A stretch of 64,000 bases of DNA from Orobanche coerulescens (Eukaryota > Streptophyta > Magnoliopsida > Lamiales > Orobanchaceae), in contig CM065817.1 of NCBI GenBank assembly GCA_033398695.1, positions 68,808,001-68,872,000 of the forward strand. The letters are read 5' to 3'. The notes under the pieces are model-generated. The model searched no databases. It was not told the origin of the DNA and saw only the letters and a list, made by a program, of their open reading frames with translations. Positions within the stretch are counted from its first letter, which is position 1. Each line of letters starts with the position of its first letter. Of this stretch, positions 1-10,003 are shown piece by piece. A program made the position numbers and the translations under genes.

Positions 1-448
1 CGGAGGCCCGAATGATCTCAGGCATACTCGTAATTCTATCTCAACCTGTGTGAACCCTTTTTGATACTGGTACATCGCATTCATTCATTTCCGAATCATA
101 TTTGTATAGACTTCACTTGGATAGTCCTATTAATTATAGACCTTATATCATTGGTCTACCTGTCGGTAGAAGAATTCTCGGAAATCATGAGGTTAAGAAC
201 TCACCGAATTAAGCTTAATGACCGCGATTGGTTGGTAGACCTAATCGTGGTGGATTTACCTTAGGATGATGTAATATTGGGTATTAGTTGGATGGATCGT
301 CATGATGCCATCCTCAGTGTTCGTAAGCGTATGGTCACTATCATTTCAGTCATTGGAGCCGAGTGTGTATTTCAGGGAGGTAATCCCCATTGTTCCAGAA
401 GAATCATTAATATGATGAAAGCAGTGAAATTACTCAATCAGAGATGTT
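1..448 (+). pseudogene. Degenerate retroviral-type aspartic protease and linker
   Basis: The stretch translates in pieces that align in order with the C-terminal half of a Ty3/gypsy protease: a hydrophobic strand region, then the segment reading VILGISWMDRHDA, which matches the usual 'V-I-L-G-M-D-W-L-x-x-H' block, then a strand ending in FQGG and a helix with MKAVKLLNQ. The catalytic D-S/T-G would lie upstream, and I do not see it intact. Several in-frame stops, including one at about 262-264, break the frame. In an intact element this enzyme cleaves the Gag-Pol polyprotein. Here it is clearly inactive. The assignment rests on position before the RT and on the short matched blocks. Confidence 0.6.
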
Positions 449-765
449 CAATCATTCATTGTATCATTGTCATCGATTGGCCGTTCTAAGGCAATCGAGG
501 TTTTCAATCATTTATTGTATCATTGTCATCGATTGGCCGTTCTAAGGCAATCGAGGTGTTCAATCATTCATTGTATCATTATCATCGATTGGCCGTTCTA
601 AGGCAATTGAGGTGTTCAATCGTTCATTGTATCATTGTCATCGATTGGCCGTTGTAAGGCAATCGAGGTGTTCAACCATTCACTGTATCATTGTCATCGA
701 TTGACCGTTGTAAGGCAATCGAGGTGTTCAACCATTCGTGGTATCATTGTTATCGATTGACGATG
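449..765 (+). repeat. 56-bp minisatellite in the protease-RT linker, about six units
   Basis: The landmark CATCGATTGG recurs at 471, 527, 583, 639, 695 and (changed) 751, exactly 56 bases apart. Each unit holds an imperfect inverted repeat around TCGATTGGCC and GGCAATCGA. Fifty-six is not a multiple of three, so expansion shifts the pol frame. The last unit runs directly into the RT linker ([11 protein letters not shown]), so the array seems to have grown from the linker itself. A related core occurs in the 78/79-bp repeats at 6758-7080 in the neighbouring LTR. Confidence 0.9.
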
Positions 766-2480
766 TACTCCCAGACAAGCTACCTGGTTTACCTCCACCG
801 AGGGATGTGGAATCCACAATAGAGTTGGAGCCTGGTACGTCCCCATTATCGAAGGCACCACATCGGATGGCCCCGACCGAAATGCAGGAGTTGAAGAATC
901 AACTAGAGGAATTATTCGAGAAAGGTTATACCAACCGAGTGCGTCCCCGTAGGGCGCACCCGTGTTATTTTGTCAAGAAGAAGGATGGTTCGTTTCGTTC
1001 GTGTATTGATTATCGGGAGTTGAACAGGGTGACGATCAAGAATAAGTATCCTCTACCGCGTATTGATGATCTCTTAGGCTCTGTTCTTTTAGACTGAATG
1101 AAATCAATCGAATCAATTGAATCGAATGGATTCGAATCGAATCAATCGAATCGAATCGAATGGAATCGAATCGAATCGAATCGAATCGAATCGCAATATA
1201 TATTAAGGGTAAATAATAATAATAATGGTAAATAATAATAATGATAGTAATTAACAACAACAACGATAATAGTAATATTATTAGTAATAATAACAATAAT
1301 AATAATTAAGATTAATAATAAAAATAAGAAGAAGAAGAACGAAGTTTAATCGAATCGAATCAACCGAACCGAATCAATCGAATGGACTGAATCGAACTAA
1401 ATCGAATCGAATGGACTCGAATCGAATCAATCAATCAAAACTGAAAAATAAGTCCAAAAGAACAGGGCCTTAGATCAACTTTAGGGAGCTTCAGTATTTT
1501 TCCAAGATCGACTTAAGATCTGGATATCATCAGTTGCGAATTCGAGAGTCGGATATCGCGAGGGTGGCGTTTCGAACACGCTATGGTCATTATGAGTTCG
1601 TGGAGTTAATTAATGCACTAATGCACCTGCGGTATTCATGGAGTTAATGAATCGGGTTTTCATCGACTTTTTGGATCAGTTTGTGGTTGTCTTCATTGAT
1701 GACATTTTAATTTATTCTCGTGACCGAGAGGACCACGAGTTTCACCTTCATCAGGTGCTCGACGTGTTGAGACGAGAGCAACTTTATGGAAAGTTTTCCA
1801 AATGTGAGTTCTGGATGTCCGAAGTGACGTTTCTCGGGCATGTAATTTCATCAGACGGTGTGTGTGTTGATCCTCAAAAGACGGAGGCTATCCGAGATTG
1901 GTTACCTCCGAAGAATGTTAAGGAAATTCGAAGCTTTCTCGGATTAGCTGGTTATTATCAACGGTTTGTGGAAGGATTTTTCTAAAATTGCTCAACCATT
2001 GACGAACCTTTTGCAAAAGGATAAGAAATACACGTGGTCCGACGCGTGTCAGCGGAGTTTTGAGGAACTCAAGAGCCAGTTAATTTCAGCGCATGTCCTT
2101 TCCTTGCCACAAGGGATGGAGGGATTCGTGGTTTATAGTGACGCGTCCGGACACGGTCTCAGATGTGTATTAATCCAGAATGGGAAGGTTATTGCCTATG
2201 CTTCACGGCAATTGAGACCTTACGAGGTTAATTATCCGACCCCCGACCTGGAGCTAGCAGCCATGGTTTTCGCGTTGAAGATTTGGCGTCATTACCTTTA
2301 TGGCGTCACCTGTTAGATATTCACCGATCATAAGAGTTTGAAGTATATATTTACTCAGAAGGAGTTAAATATGCAACAAAGGCGGTGGTTGGAACTAATC
2401 AAAGATTATGATATTGAGATCCTGTACCACCCGGGCAAGGCGAACGTCGTCGCCGATGCCTTGAGCCGTAAGTCCATTCA
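738..2480 (+). pseudogene. Reverse transcriptase-RNase H remnant, Ty3/gypsy pol
   Basis: From 760 the frame reads the canonical RT entry (LPGLPP, then the CIDYRELN and PLPRIDDL blocks). It is cut at 1073 by a MITE and resumes at 1473 with a TAG and a frameshift. The catalytic F-I-D-D lies at about 1692-1703, followed by FLGHVIS and the [13 protein letters not shown] thumb block. RNase H follows: YSDASG with its Asp near 2139, [17 protein letters not shown], then TDHKSL and the [15 protein letters not shown] end. Frame breaks occur near 1980 and at a stop near 2314. Without the MITE, the conserved order is complete. In a live element this enzyme copies the RNA into DNA in the capsid. It cannot be made here. 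Confidence 0.9.
1077..1469. mobile_element. Tourist-like (PIF/Harbinger) MITE filled with AATCG repeats
   Basis: The element starts GGCTCTGTTCTTTT and ends AAAAGAACAGGGCC, which are inverted copies with one mismatch. It is flanked by TTA at 1074-1076 and 1470-1472. A TTA target duplication with GGC-type termini is the signature of PIF/Harbinger MITEs. Removing the insert and one TTA restores the RT reading order IDDL-LDQL. The interior is unusual: two blocks of AATCG-type pentanucleotide repeats surround an AAT/AAC-rich centre. It carries no coding sequence and would rely on a transposase elsewhere. Confidence 0.85.
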
Positions 2481-4032
2481 GGAGCAAATGCTTGCTCATT
2501 TAACAGTTCAGAAAGAGCTTCAACAGGAATTCCTTAGACCCGAGATCGAGGTCTGGCTTCAGCGAGTGCAAGGGCAACTTTGCATGTTAGAGATTTCATC
2601 ACCACTTGAGGAGACAATCAGAGTGAATCAGGGTTCAGACCCATCATTGTTACGCATCCGAGAGGATGTGGTTCAGGGGAAAGCCCCCGGATTTGTGGTC
2701 TACGAGGATGGACTTTTGCGATTTAAGAATCGGTTATGCGTACCGGCGAATGACGATTTGAAAAACTCGATTTTGAGAGAAGCTCATGCTAGCCCTTACT
2801 CCATTCATCCGGGGTCCAACAAGATCTACAAAGACTTGAAACAAAATTACTGATGGAGTAATATGAAGCGAGAAGTTGCAGAATTTGTTTCGAGATGTTT
2901 AACCTGTCAGCAAGTCAAGATAGAACATCAGAGACCGGCAGGTATGCTGAAACCGCTCCCTATCACAGAGTGGAAGTGGGAAGATATTTCTATGGACTTC
3001 ATCACGATTTTGCCGACGAGTCGTCATGGCATGAATACAATCTGGGTGATTGTGGACCGCCTAACTAAATCAGCTCATTTCCTTGAGATTAAGGATACGT
3101 GGGGTCCCGAGAGACTTGCCCAGTTGTTCATCAAAGAGATAGTGAGACTGCACGGTACTCCTAAAAGTATCGTTTCCGATCGTGACGGACGGTTCGTGTC
3201 TCATTTTTGGAAATCAGTTCATCGTGCTATGGGAACTCAGCTTAATCTCTGCACAACTTTTCATCCTTAGTCCGACGGACAATCAGAGAGGACTATTCAG
3301 AATTTGGAGGACATGTTGAGGGCATGTGTTCTCGATTGGGAAGATAATTGGGAAGCCCAACTACCGTTGATTGAGTTCACGTACAATAATAGTTGGCATG
3401 CTTCGATTAAGATGGCACTTTACGAGGCCTTGTACGGTCGTCGTTGTCGATCTCCTTTGTGTTGGGATGACTTATCAGAATCAATCGACACTGAGCCCGA
3501 TATGATTATAGCCGCCCCTGAGAAGGTAGCTTTGATCAGTAGTCATTTGTTGACCGCTCAGAGTCGATAGAAATCATATGCAGATAATCGTCGTCGACTA
3601 CTAGAGTTCTAGACAGGTGACCACGTGTTGGTCAAGGTCCCGAGTCGAGGTATTTTTCGATTCGGAAAATGGGGGAAGTTGAGTCCGAGATTCATTGGAC
3701 CGTTTGAGATTTTAGGTCAAGTAGGCAGTCTGTCTTATCGATTGGCTTTACCTCCGGCGTTGAGCCGAATTCATAATGTGTTTCACGTCTCTCAGTTGCG
3801 GAAGTATGTTGCCAACCTGAGTCACATACTTCAATCCAGCGGAATCGAGATCGCGGATGATCATTCGTATGAGGAGCGTCCTATACGAGTTTTAGAGCGG
3901 CGAATCAAATAGTTGAGGAACAAGACAATTCCATTGGTCAAGATTCAGTGGTATAGGCGCGGAATCGAAGAGGCTACTTGGGAAATCGAGCATAGTATGC
4001 GGGAGAGTTATCCCAAGTTGTTTGACCCTTAG
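2481..4032 (+). pseudogene. Integrase with chromodomain-like tail, Ty3/gypsy pol
   Basis: The N-terminal HHCC zinc-binding part is seen as [12 protein letters not shown] and CLTCQQVK (about 2780-2910). The catalytic core follows: [26 protein letters not shown] and SDGQSERT give the D, D and E positions (about 2997-3290). The C-terminal GPF-type block and [12 protein letters not shown] precede a tail with EATWE, typical of the degenerate chromodomains of Tekay-type elements. Stops at 2851-2853, 3268-3270, 3568-3570, 3610-3612 and 3910-3912 interrupt the frame. The last four stand where family members normally have glutamine, so CAG-to-TAG changes are likely. TAG at 4030-4032 is the natural end. 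Non-functional. Confidence 0.9.
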
Positions 4033-4069
4033 TTTCGAGGACGAAACTCTTTTTAAGGGGGGGGGGGTA
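4033..4069 (+). promoter_or_regulatory. 3' untranslated end and polypurine tract
   Basis: Straight after the pol stop comes TTTCGAGGACGAAA and then a purine run with eleven Gs (4057-4067), ending next to the LTR start TGTAATACCC at 4070. The polypurine tract primes plus-strand DNA synthesis. The same TTTCG-GGACGAAA plus purine arrangement precedes the LTRs of the LARD array at 29684, 34802 and 39915, which links the two element families. Confidence 0.85.
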
Positions 4070-6616
4070 TGTAATACCCGGTTGTAATTCATTCATTATC
4101 ATTTAGTAATTATCAGTCAGTAATTATCACTCAGTATTTTTCACTCATTAATAATCACCCATCATTCATGATTCATTCATTTGTGTTCATCGTTGGCATT
4201 TTGTAACCGTGCATCAGTTACCGATTGTCATTCATCTCCGTTTGTGGATCAAGACGAGAGTATAATCATTATCATCCTGAATGGTAGTCTTATGATGGAA
4301 GTATCATTTATCGCGTGTTGTTGGACTTAATTACATTCATACGAGTATTGTATGTCAGATCATTCACCGTTTGTAGCGAGTTAATGGAGTTATCGCATTT
4401 TCGTCATTTCCAGCAACGAGTTACGGCCGTAACAAATTATACATTACGACCGTAACATGCATTCATTGGCTTAAGGTTGTTTGTCCGAAGACGAGATACG
4501 GCCGTAAGGTAGGCAGGCTACGGCCGTAAGATATGTTCGTGGGTTACAGGAAATGTCGGACGAGGAGGGGTTACGGCCGTAAGTGTTGCGGCATACGGCC
4601 GTAAGTTGAGGTAGGTACGGCGGTAAGGCTTGGCCGCTTACGGCCGTACGTGTCGAGCAGGGTGCCCAGGCAGTTTTGACGAAGGCTTCATATGCCCGTA
4701 AGTTTGGCCGGTTATGGCCATATCGGTCGAGTTACGCCCGTAAGGTGTGTGGGTACGGCCGTATGGCTATCGGCAAGTGTTTGGACGAAGGCTTCATACG
4801 CCCATAAGTTTGGCCGGTTACGGCCGTATCGGTCGAGTTACGCCCGTAAGACAGGTGCGGGTACGACCGTATGACTGTCGGCAGATTCTGGATGAAGCCG
4901 AGTTACGGCCGTACGAGATGACTGGTTACGGCCGTAAGGCCGTTGACCTGGGATGTTACGGCCGTAAGTAGGCCGAGTTACGGCCGTAGCATTCGGCAGT
5001 TTATAAGGACCTGGACAGGTTTTTGAGGTCATTTCTCTCATTTTCTTCATCTTGTTCGAGAGAGAGAGCTTGAGGAAGAGATTTTTCTTCATCAATCACT
5101 TGAGTACTCGGTTTTCATCATCTTCATTCGGTTGTGAAGCTTGGATAGTCAATCTAACGCGTGTTCATCGGATCAAAGTATTTGTATCTTCTAGGTAATA
5201 TTCTTCAAACATCTTGGATTTTGATTTTGTGTTGAGATATGATGTTTTGGACATTATAATCATGTTGTATGAAGAGATGTACGTATGATTACGAGTGTGT
5301 ATGAATATTCATTGGATTATTGAAAGGTTATTCAAGAACACTTTGAATATTGAGTTGGATTTGGGGGTTTTCGATTAGCTGTTGTTGAAATCACGAATTT
5401 GGATATTCATATTGGATTTTTGATTATATTGAAGATGTTTTGTCGGTTTGAAACACTTCTTGGATATTTGATATTGGTATAGTTAAGGTTTGGTTGTAAA
5501 CAATCAAAGTTTGGTCACAACGTGTTTGATATAATGCCCCAATGAACTTGGTTTAGTCGTATCGACGTTTTGAGTTAGTTATCACCGTGTTTGATTCATA
5601 TGTTGAACGGATTGTTGGTAATTGTGTTATTCAAGGTTGTTCGAGCGACCGAAATCTCATTTAGGACGTTTGTTCGTGGAAGGACATTTGTCACCGGTGT
5701 TGTGTAAGTTAATTCTTACTCGGTTAAAAGGATATTCATTCCTTTTGTTATTGTTCATTCATAATCATAACTCATTCATAATGTATTAACCGTATTGAGA
5801 ATTGTAATTTTCGAATAATCACTTCATTCAGGAGGAACGACGGTTCCAATAATCTCGTTGAGCTATCATTCACTTCACTATTATTTTCATCTCGGTGAGT
5901 CATTCTTGACTTTATCGGATTATTATTCATTGATATTCACTATGGTCATTCTCGTTCACATGACCTTCTTGGTTCATATTGCGTGGCCGGGTGCGGATGT
6001 GTGGAATTTTTAGTCGAGCACACGATAGTCATGTGTTGGGTTCACCAATACATTGGACTGTGCACATGGTAACTCTTACCTCCGTGAGACTAATTAGGTA
6101 CAAGGACTGGTGTGTCCGGGCACTCGTCTTGTACACTTGCACAGAACATTACGGGCGTATTATGATGCTCCTCTTCAGCTTAAATTCATAACTAAGGATA
6201 TTTCATAATTGAGATATATCAAGATTGTGTATATTCAACCCTTGAGGATTGTTGTTCTGCGTAACTGACCCCGTTGGGGGATATTGTTTTCAGGTCATGG
6301 CAAGGCAAAAGCACGGGAATAGAACGTTGACGGCGAGGAGTCCTAGTGATACTAGTAGGGGGCCCCAATCCTTTCAGTCATTCATGTTGTCGTCATTTAT
6401 TTTCCGCTGCAGTTTTCCATTTGGATACTCTGTTTCATTCAGTGTTGTGTATTTTATCTTCATATAAAATATACATGTATTCGGTATTATCTTGGGTGTG
6501 TTGAAATGAAACTCCTCGTCGGAGTAATTGATGATATAATGTGGTTCAGTACTACAATTATATTATTTAATTCATTAATTTTCATTCGCCTGGTGGGTCC
6601 CAGTCGGGGTGTTACA
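4070..6616 (+). repeat. 3' LTR of the first gypsy element
   Basis: The LTR begins TGTAATACCCGG beside the polypurine tract and ends GGGGTGTTACA, giving TG...CA ends and 2547 bp. The first part (U3) has a dense palindrome array and a TATA-like TTTATAAGG at 5000-5008. A pyrimidine-rich leader follows. The 3' part contains small stem-loops, for example GGAAC-GACG-GTTCC near 5832, CCCC-GTT-GGGG near 6269 and ACTCC-TCGTC-GGAGT near 6511. A possible intron runs from about 5195 (AG|GTAATA) to 6293 (TTTTCAG). The 3' end is related in sequence to the LTRs at 6617-8408 and in the LARD array, which also place a TTTCAG|GT or TTCAG|GT site before the final exon-like stretch. Confidence 0.85.
4421..5008 (+). 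promoter_or_regulatory. TTACGGCCGTAA palindrome array and TATA box in U3
   Basis: About twenty exact or near copies of the 12-bp palindrome TTACGGCCGTAA lie between 4421 and 4990. Some arrive through a duplicated block of about 105 bp (starting near 4679 and 4784). The array stops about 10 bases before TTTATAAGG (5000-5008), a good TATA box, which is followed by a pyrimidine-rich leader. The location directly upstream of the TATA box suggests an enhancer or a methylation-sensitive element. No known plant factor for this exact site comes to mind, so the role is inference. Confidence 0.75.
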
Positions 6617-6757
6617 TTGGTGTGATCGTCGTTATTGATATCGGCATTTTTATATTGATGTCAGATTGGCCGATTGAAGGCATTGACGTACTTGATTATC
6701 ATCTCTACCTTCGGTGACCGATTAAAGGCACCTAGGCATCGATTATTGTTGTTGTTA

Positions 6758-7080
6758 TATATTGGCCGTTCTAAGGCAATCGAGGTATTGAATTGGGACT
6801 TTCGAAGACATTTCCCATCTGTGGTGTTGTTGTTATCGATTGGCCATTTATATGGTAATCGAGGTATTGAATTGGGACTGTCAAGGGTACTACCCATCTG
6901 CTGAGTCGTTGTTATCGATTGGTCGTTTTAAGACAATTGAGGTATTGAACTGGGACTGTCGAGGATAGTTACCATCCGTTAAGTCATTGTTATTGATTGG
7001 CCATTCTAAGGCAATCGAGATATTTAAATTGGGACTGCCGAGGATGGTGCCCATCCGCGAGTTATTGTTGTTGTGTTGGC
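6758..7080 (+). repeat. 78/79-bp tandem repeat with a hairpin core
   Basis: Units start at about 6758, 6837, 6916, 6994 and 7073, so the period is 78 or 79. Each carries TCGATTGGCCGTT...AAGGCAATCGA, an imperfect stem with a short loop, followed by GGGACTG and CCATC blocks. The core is the same as that of the 56-bp minisatellite at 449-765. Confidence 0.85.
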
Positions 7081-7339
7081 CGACTCAAGGCAGCACACTA
7101 TCATTCTTGTGAATTCAGTAATCTTGTGATCATTGACGTTTGTGATTAATTGTGTTTTGGAGGCTAGTCTCGGCTAGTGCTCGATGGGTAAGTTTGGGGA
7201 TTGAACATTCGCAGTTGATTTCCCAACACCTACAGTTCCGTAGGTCACGGTCACTGGGTGATCTCATTATGGACAAGTCTGGGGCTTGAACCTTCGCGGT
7301 TGGTTTCCCAGCACCTGCAATTCAGCAGGTCACGGTCAT

Positions 7340-7710
7340 TGGATGGCCTCATTGTGATACAGCTTCGTGCTGTGTGGCTTTGGCCCCTCATTGTGATACA
7401 GTTTCGTGTGGTGTGGCTTCGGCCCCTCATTGTGATACAGCTTCGTGTTGTGTGGCTTCGGCCCCTCATTGTGATACATCTTCATATGTGTGGATTCGGC
7501 CCCTCATTATGATACAGCTTCGTGTTGTGTGGCATCGGACCCTCATTGTGATACAGCTTCGGCTGTGTGGCTTCGGCCCCTCATGTGATACAGCTTCAGG
7601 CTATTTGGCTTCAGGCCTTTGTGATGATTCGTAGCTTCGGCTGAGTGGCTTTCAGGCCATTGTGATGTTTTGCAGCTTCGTCTGAGGGCTTTTAGGCCAT
7701 GTGTGATGTA
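7340..7710 (+). repeat. 39-bp tandem array of paired UUCG-type hairpins
   Basis: About seven regular units of close to 39 bp, plus two longer degenerate ones, share GATACAGCTTCGTGCTGTG and GGCTTCGGCCCCTCATTGT. In each unit ACAGC-TTCGT-GCTGT (or CAGC-TTCG-GCTG) and GGC-TTCG-GCC can form two small stem-loops. Some unit variants change the loop (TTCA, TTTCA, TTTTA) but keep the GGC/GCC stem. The array recurs in the 3' LTR piece at 10230-10590. Open reading frames across it are by-products of the repeat. Confidence 0.88.
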
Positions 7711-8413
7711 TTGGTGTTTCCGTTGGAGCCTTCGGGCATTGTGATTTGTATATATTTCAACTTTGGTTTGGTTTACCTTTGGGTAATTCGTTGTTGTATT
7801 TTATAATGATGATTTGTCGTTGGGCAATTGTGTTCTAACCTATTGAGTAGGTATTGATCGTATGCCGTGGGCATAATGTTTCACGAATGCTCGGTTCTTA
7901 CCTTGGTTTGTGAGCATCTCGTATTACCATTGTTGTACCATTTATTCCGCCTTTTGATGCATACCATGTTGTACATGTACTTGATATTCATTATCTGGAT
8001 GACTGAACCTGTGGGGGCGGAACATGTTCTCATGTTTCAGGTGTTTGCGAGGAGAGAGTTGAGACACAGGGGCATGACGATGGCGACGAGGCATTCGAGC
8101 AATACTAGTCCCGAGTTGTTTCGGTGTTCTTGATGGACAGTCAGCTTAGAGTGTTCTCCAGTTTGTCAGTTGTTATCATTTTGTGTTATCCGAGCAAGGC
8201 TCGTGGATGTTGTATTTATATTTTTGGCCATGTAGGCCATCGTTGTCATTGAAATTCCACATCGGAATATGGTGTCGGATACCATAGTAGGGACTGTGAT
8301 TTTGCTTGTTTGTCAGTTTGATGTATTTTAGTCGTGTTCGCCTCGTGGATTTCCTATTGTGGGGTCCACGGCATTGTAATAACCCAATAGGATTTTGGGG
8401 GTATTACAGAAGA

Positions 8414-8424
8414 TGGTATCAGAG
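8414..8424 (+). promoter_or_regulatory. Primer binding site, initiator-Met tRNA type
   Basis: TGGTATCAGAG begins five bases after the LTR end at 8408. It matches the complement of the 3' end of plant initiator methionine tRNA, the usual primer for minus-strand synthesis in these elements. The other elements in the window have TATCGGAGC at this place instead. Confidence 0.85.
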
Positions 8425-8864
8425 AAATGGGTTGTGAGATACCCTGATATGTGAGTTATGTGGCTCTACTGACGCGGTAGCAGTGAGGCTGTCAGGTTAT
8501 GACAATCTGGACAGTCGGGTTATGTGAGTCGTGATAGTTGGACGACTGTATGAGTCAATCTTTCATCGAGTCATTTTCAGTGAGAACTAGTATCGCAAGA
8601 CCTCGAAGCTTCGTATGACCTGTGTAAGGACTCGATTCTCTCTTATGTTCATACATTCATTATGGAATTGGTTATACATGTTTTGCTGAAACCTGTACAT
8701 GACATTTGTGTTACGATTGATTCATGATTTTTTTCTGGAGCGTGTGGACTCTGTATCGGCTATGATTAGCGCGATTGGTTTGATTGTATATCTGTTTATT
8801 ATGTATATTCATGTTTGGCTATTGACTTAGCATTTTGGATTGGCTGTTGAGGCGTATTTGAGCT

Positions 8865-10003
8865 ATGATCATGATCGAACGTTATTCTTTCAGTATGGAA
8901 AGAAGAACTCGGGGATATGATAGAGGGGTTAAAGGCTACAGACCAGGCCAGAACCCAGAACCTCATGTTTATGCGCGTGCAAATGCCGAGATGGATCAGA
9001 GTTCGACTGGTGGTGTCACCTACGCGACCGATTCTCCTTCGGGACGTCATACTCGAGAAGTCGATTATACTGAGAGTGGACACGTCGACCCTTTCTTGGT
9101 TATGAGGGGCATGATGGCCCAAATGACTCAGATGACACATATAGTGGAAACCATGCAGACCTCGATGGTTCGTGGCCCATCGCAGCAGGGATTCCAGGTG
9201 CCATTTCATGGGCAGACTGGAAGAGGGAGTCAGATTGTTGGCGATATCTCTCGTCAGATGCCGCCTACTTTTGAGTGTTCGTCAGAACCAGCTGACATTG
9301 TTCATTGGCTTGAACATTTTGATAAACTCTTCGACATGGTTCAGTGTCTGGAAGAGAGTAAGGTGGCAGTAGCAGCTTTACTACTTGAGTAAGAGCGCCT
9401 ATTCTTGGTGGCATTCTGTGAAACCTACCGATCGTGATTGTGCTTGGGACGAGTTCAAGACTCTCATGTTAGAGAGGTATTATCTGGCTCCACTTCGTGA
9501 AGCCAAATTATCAGAGGTTTTGAACCCCAAATCCGTCGAGGACAAGGGTGTTGTTGCCATTGCTGAGAAGTTTCATGGATTTCTTCAGTTAGCTTCGTCT
9601 GTTATCCGTACTGAGGCAGATAAGATCAATTATTTTAGCAAGAAGCTAAACCCGCAGTTGAGGATGCACTTGTTCAATCATAATTGTAACTCACTTGGTG
9701 AATTCATTGAGAAGGCTCTTGGAGCAGAGATTTTGATCAAGGAGATTGCTCGCAAGAACCCTTCAGTTTCTTCTGGTGAGAGGACTAGGATGCTAGTTCT
9801 TTCAGAGGGACATCGGGCTCCGACGTCCAAGAGGTCATTTTCTAGTCGCCTTCGTGCTGGGAAAGCATCTTCCTCTCAGACGATGAGTTAGACTGTTCTT
9901 TGCTTTAACTGTGATTCAGTAGGGCACGTTAGTACTCGGTGTATGGTGCCAGCTTTGGTTTGTCGTTCATGTGGGAGGCAGGGACACCTACAGAAATACT
10001 GCA
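8865..10003 (+). pseudogene. Broken gag with two CCHC zinc knuckles
   Basis: After a leader of about 440 bases, an ORF from 8865 (or the internal Met at 8895, MERRTRG) encodes a basic, polar N-terminus with a Met/Gln-rich coiled region and LEHFDKLFDMV. A frame change near 9385 joins it to the conserved retrotransposon gag core with SAYSWWHSV, a YY block and a long helix region. A TAG at 9889-9891 is followed in frame by two zinc knuckles, CFNCDSVGHVSTRC (9902-9943) and CRSCGRQGHLQKYC (9961-10002). The gene ends abruptly at the second knuckle because pol has been deleted. Gag forms the virus-like particle and binds RNA. Here it is not intact. Confidence 0.85.

Larger units (their letters stand above)
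1..6616 (+). mobile_element. Ty3/gypsy chromovirus-like retrotransposon, 3' part
   Basis: The order protease remnant, reverse transcriptase, RNase H, integrase, chromodomain-like tail, polypurine tract and 3' LTR is the Ty3/gypsy order. The tail and the long LTR suggest the Tekay/Del branch of chromoviruses. The 5' LTR and gag lie outside the window. Pol is disabled by stops, frameshifts, a minisatellite in the protease-RT linker and a MITE inside the RT. The 3' LTR ends at 6616. The next bases belong to a different LTR, so this element probably inserted into the 5' LTR of the following one, but the left junction needed to prove that is not visible. Confidence 0.85.
6617..8408 (+). repeat. 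5' LTR (left end not seen) of the second element
   Basis: The right end is fixed by GGGGGTATTACA followed by the primer binding site. The left end is probably upstream of the first element, which seems to have inserted here. The visible part is almost wholly built of short inverted repeats: the 78/79-bp units, the 39-bp UUCG units, then single stem-loops such as CCTA-TTGAG-TAGG (7840s), TGCC-GTG-GGCA (7863), CGAGC-AAG-GCTCG (8190s), GGCC-ATGTA-GGCC (8225) and TTCC-ACATC-GGAA (8254). A splice-acceptor-like TTTCAG|GT lies near 8035. Confidence 0.8.

Noticed and set aside
7340..7710. Regularly spaced 39-bp repeats as a CRISPR array
   Set aside because: There are no unique spacers. The whole unit is tandemly repeated, it lies in a plant LTR, and it is present in both LTR pieces.
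7867..8133. An 88-residue frame present in both LTR pieces of the second element
   Set aside because: Its end resembles a frame in the first element's LTR, but the DNA itself is homologous there, so protein selection is not shown.
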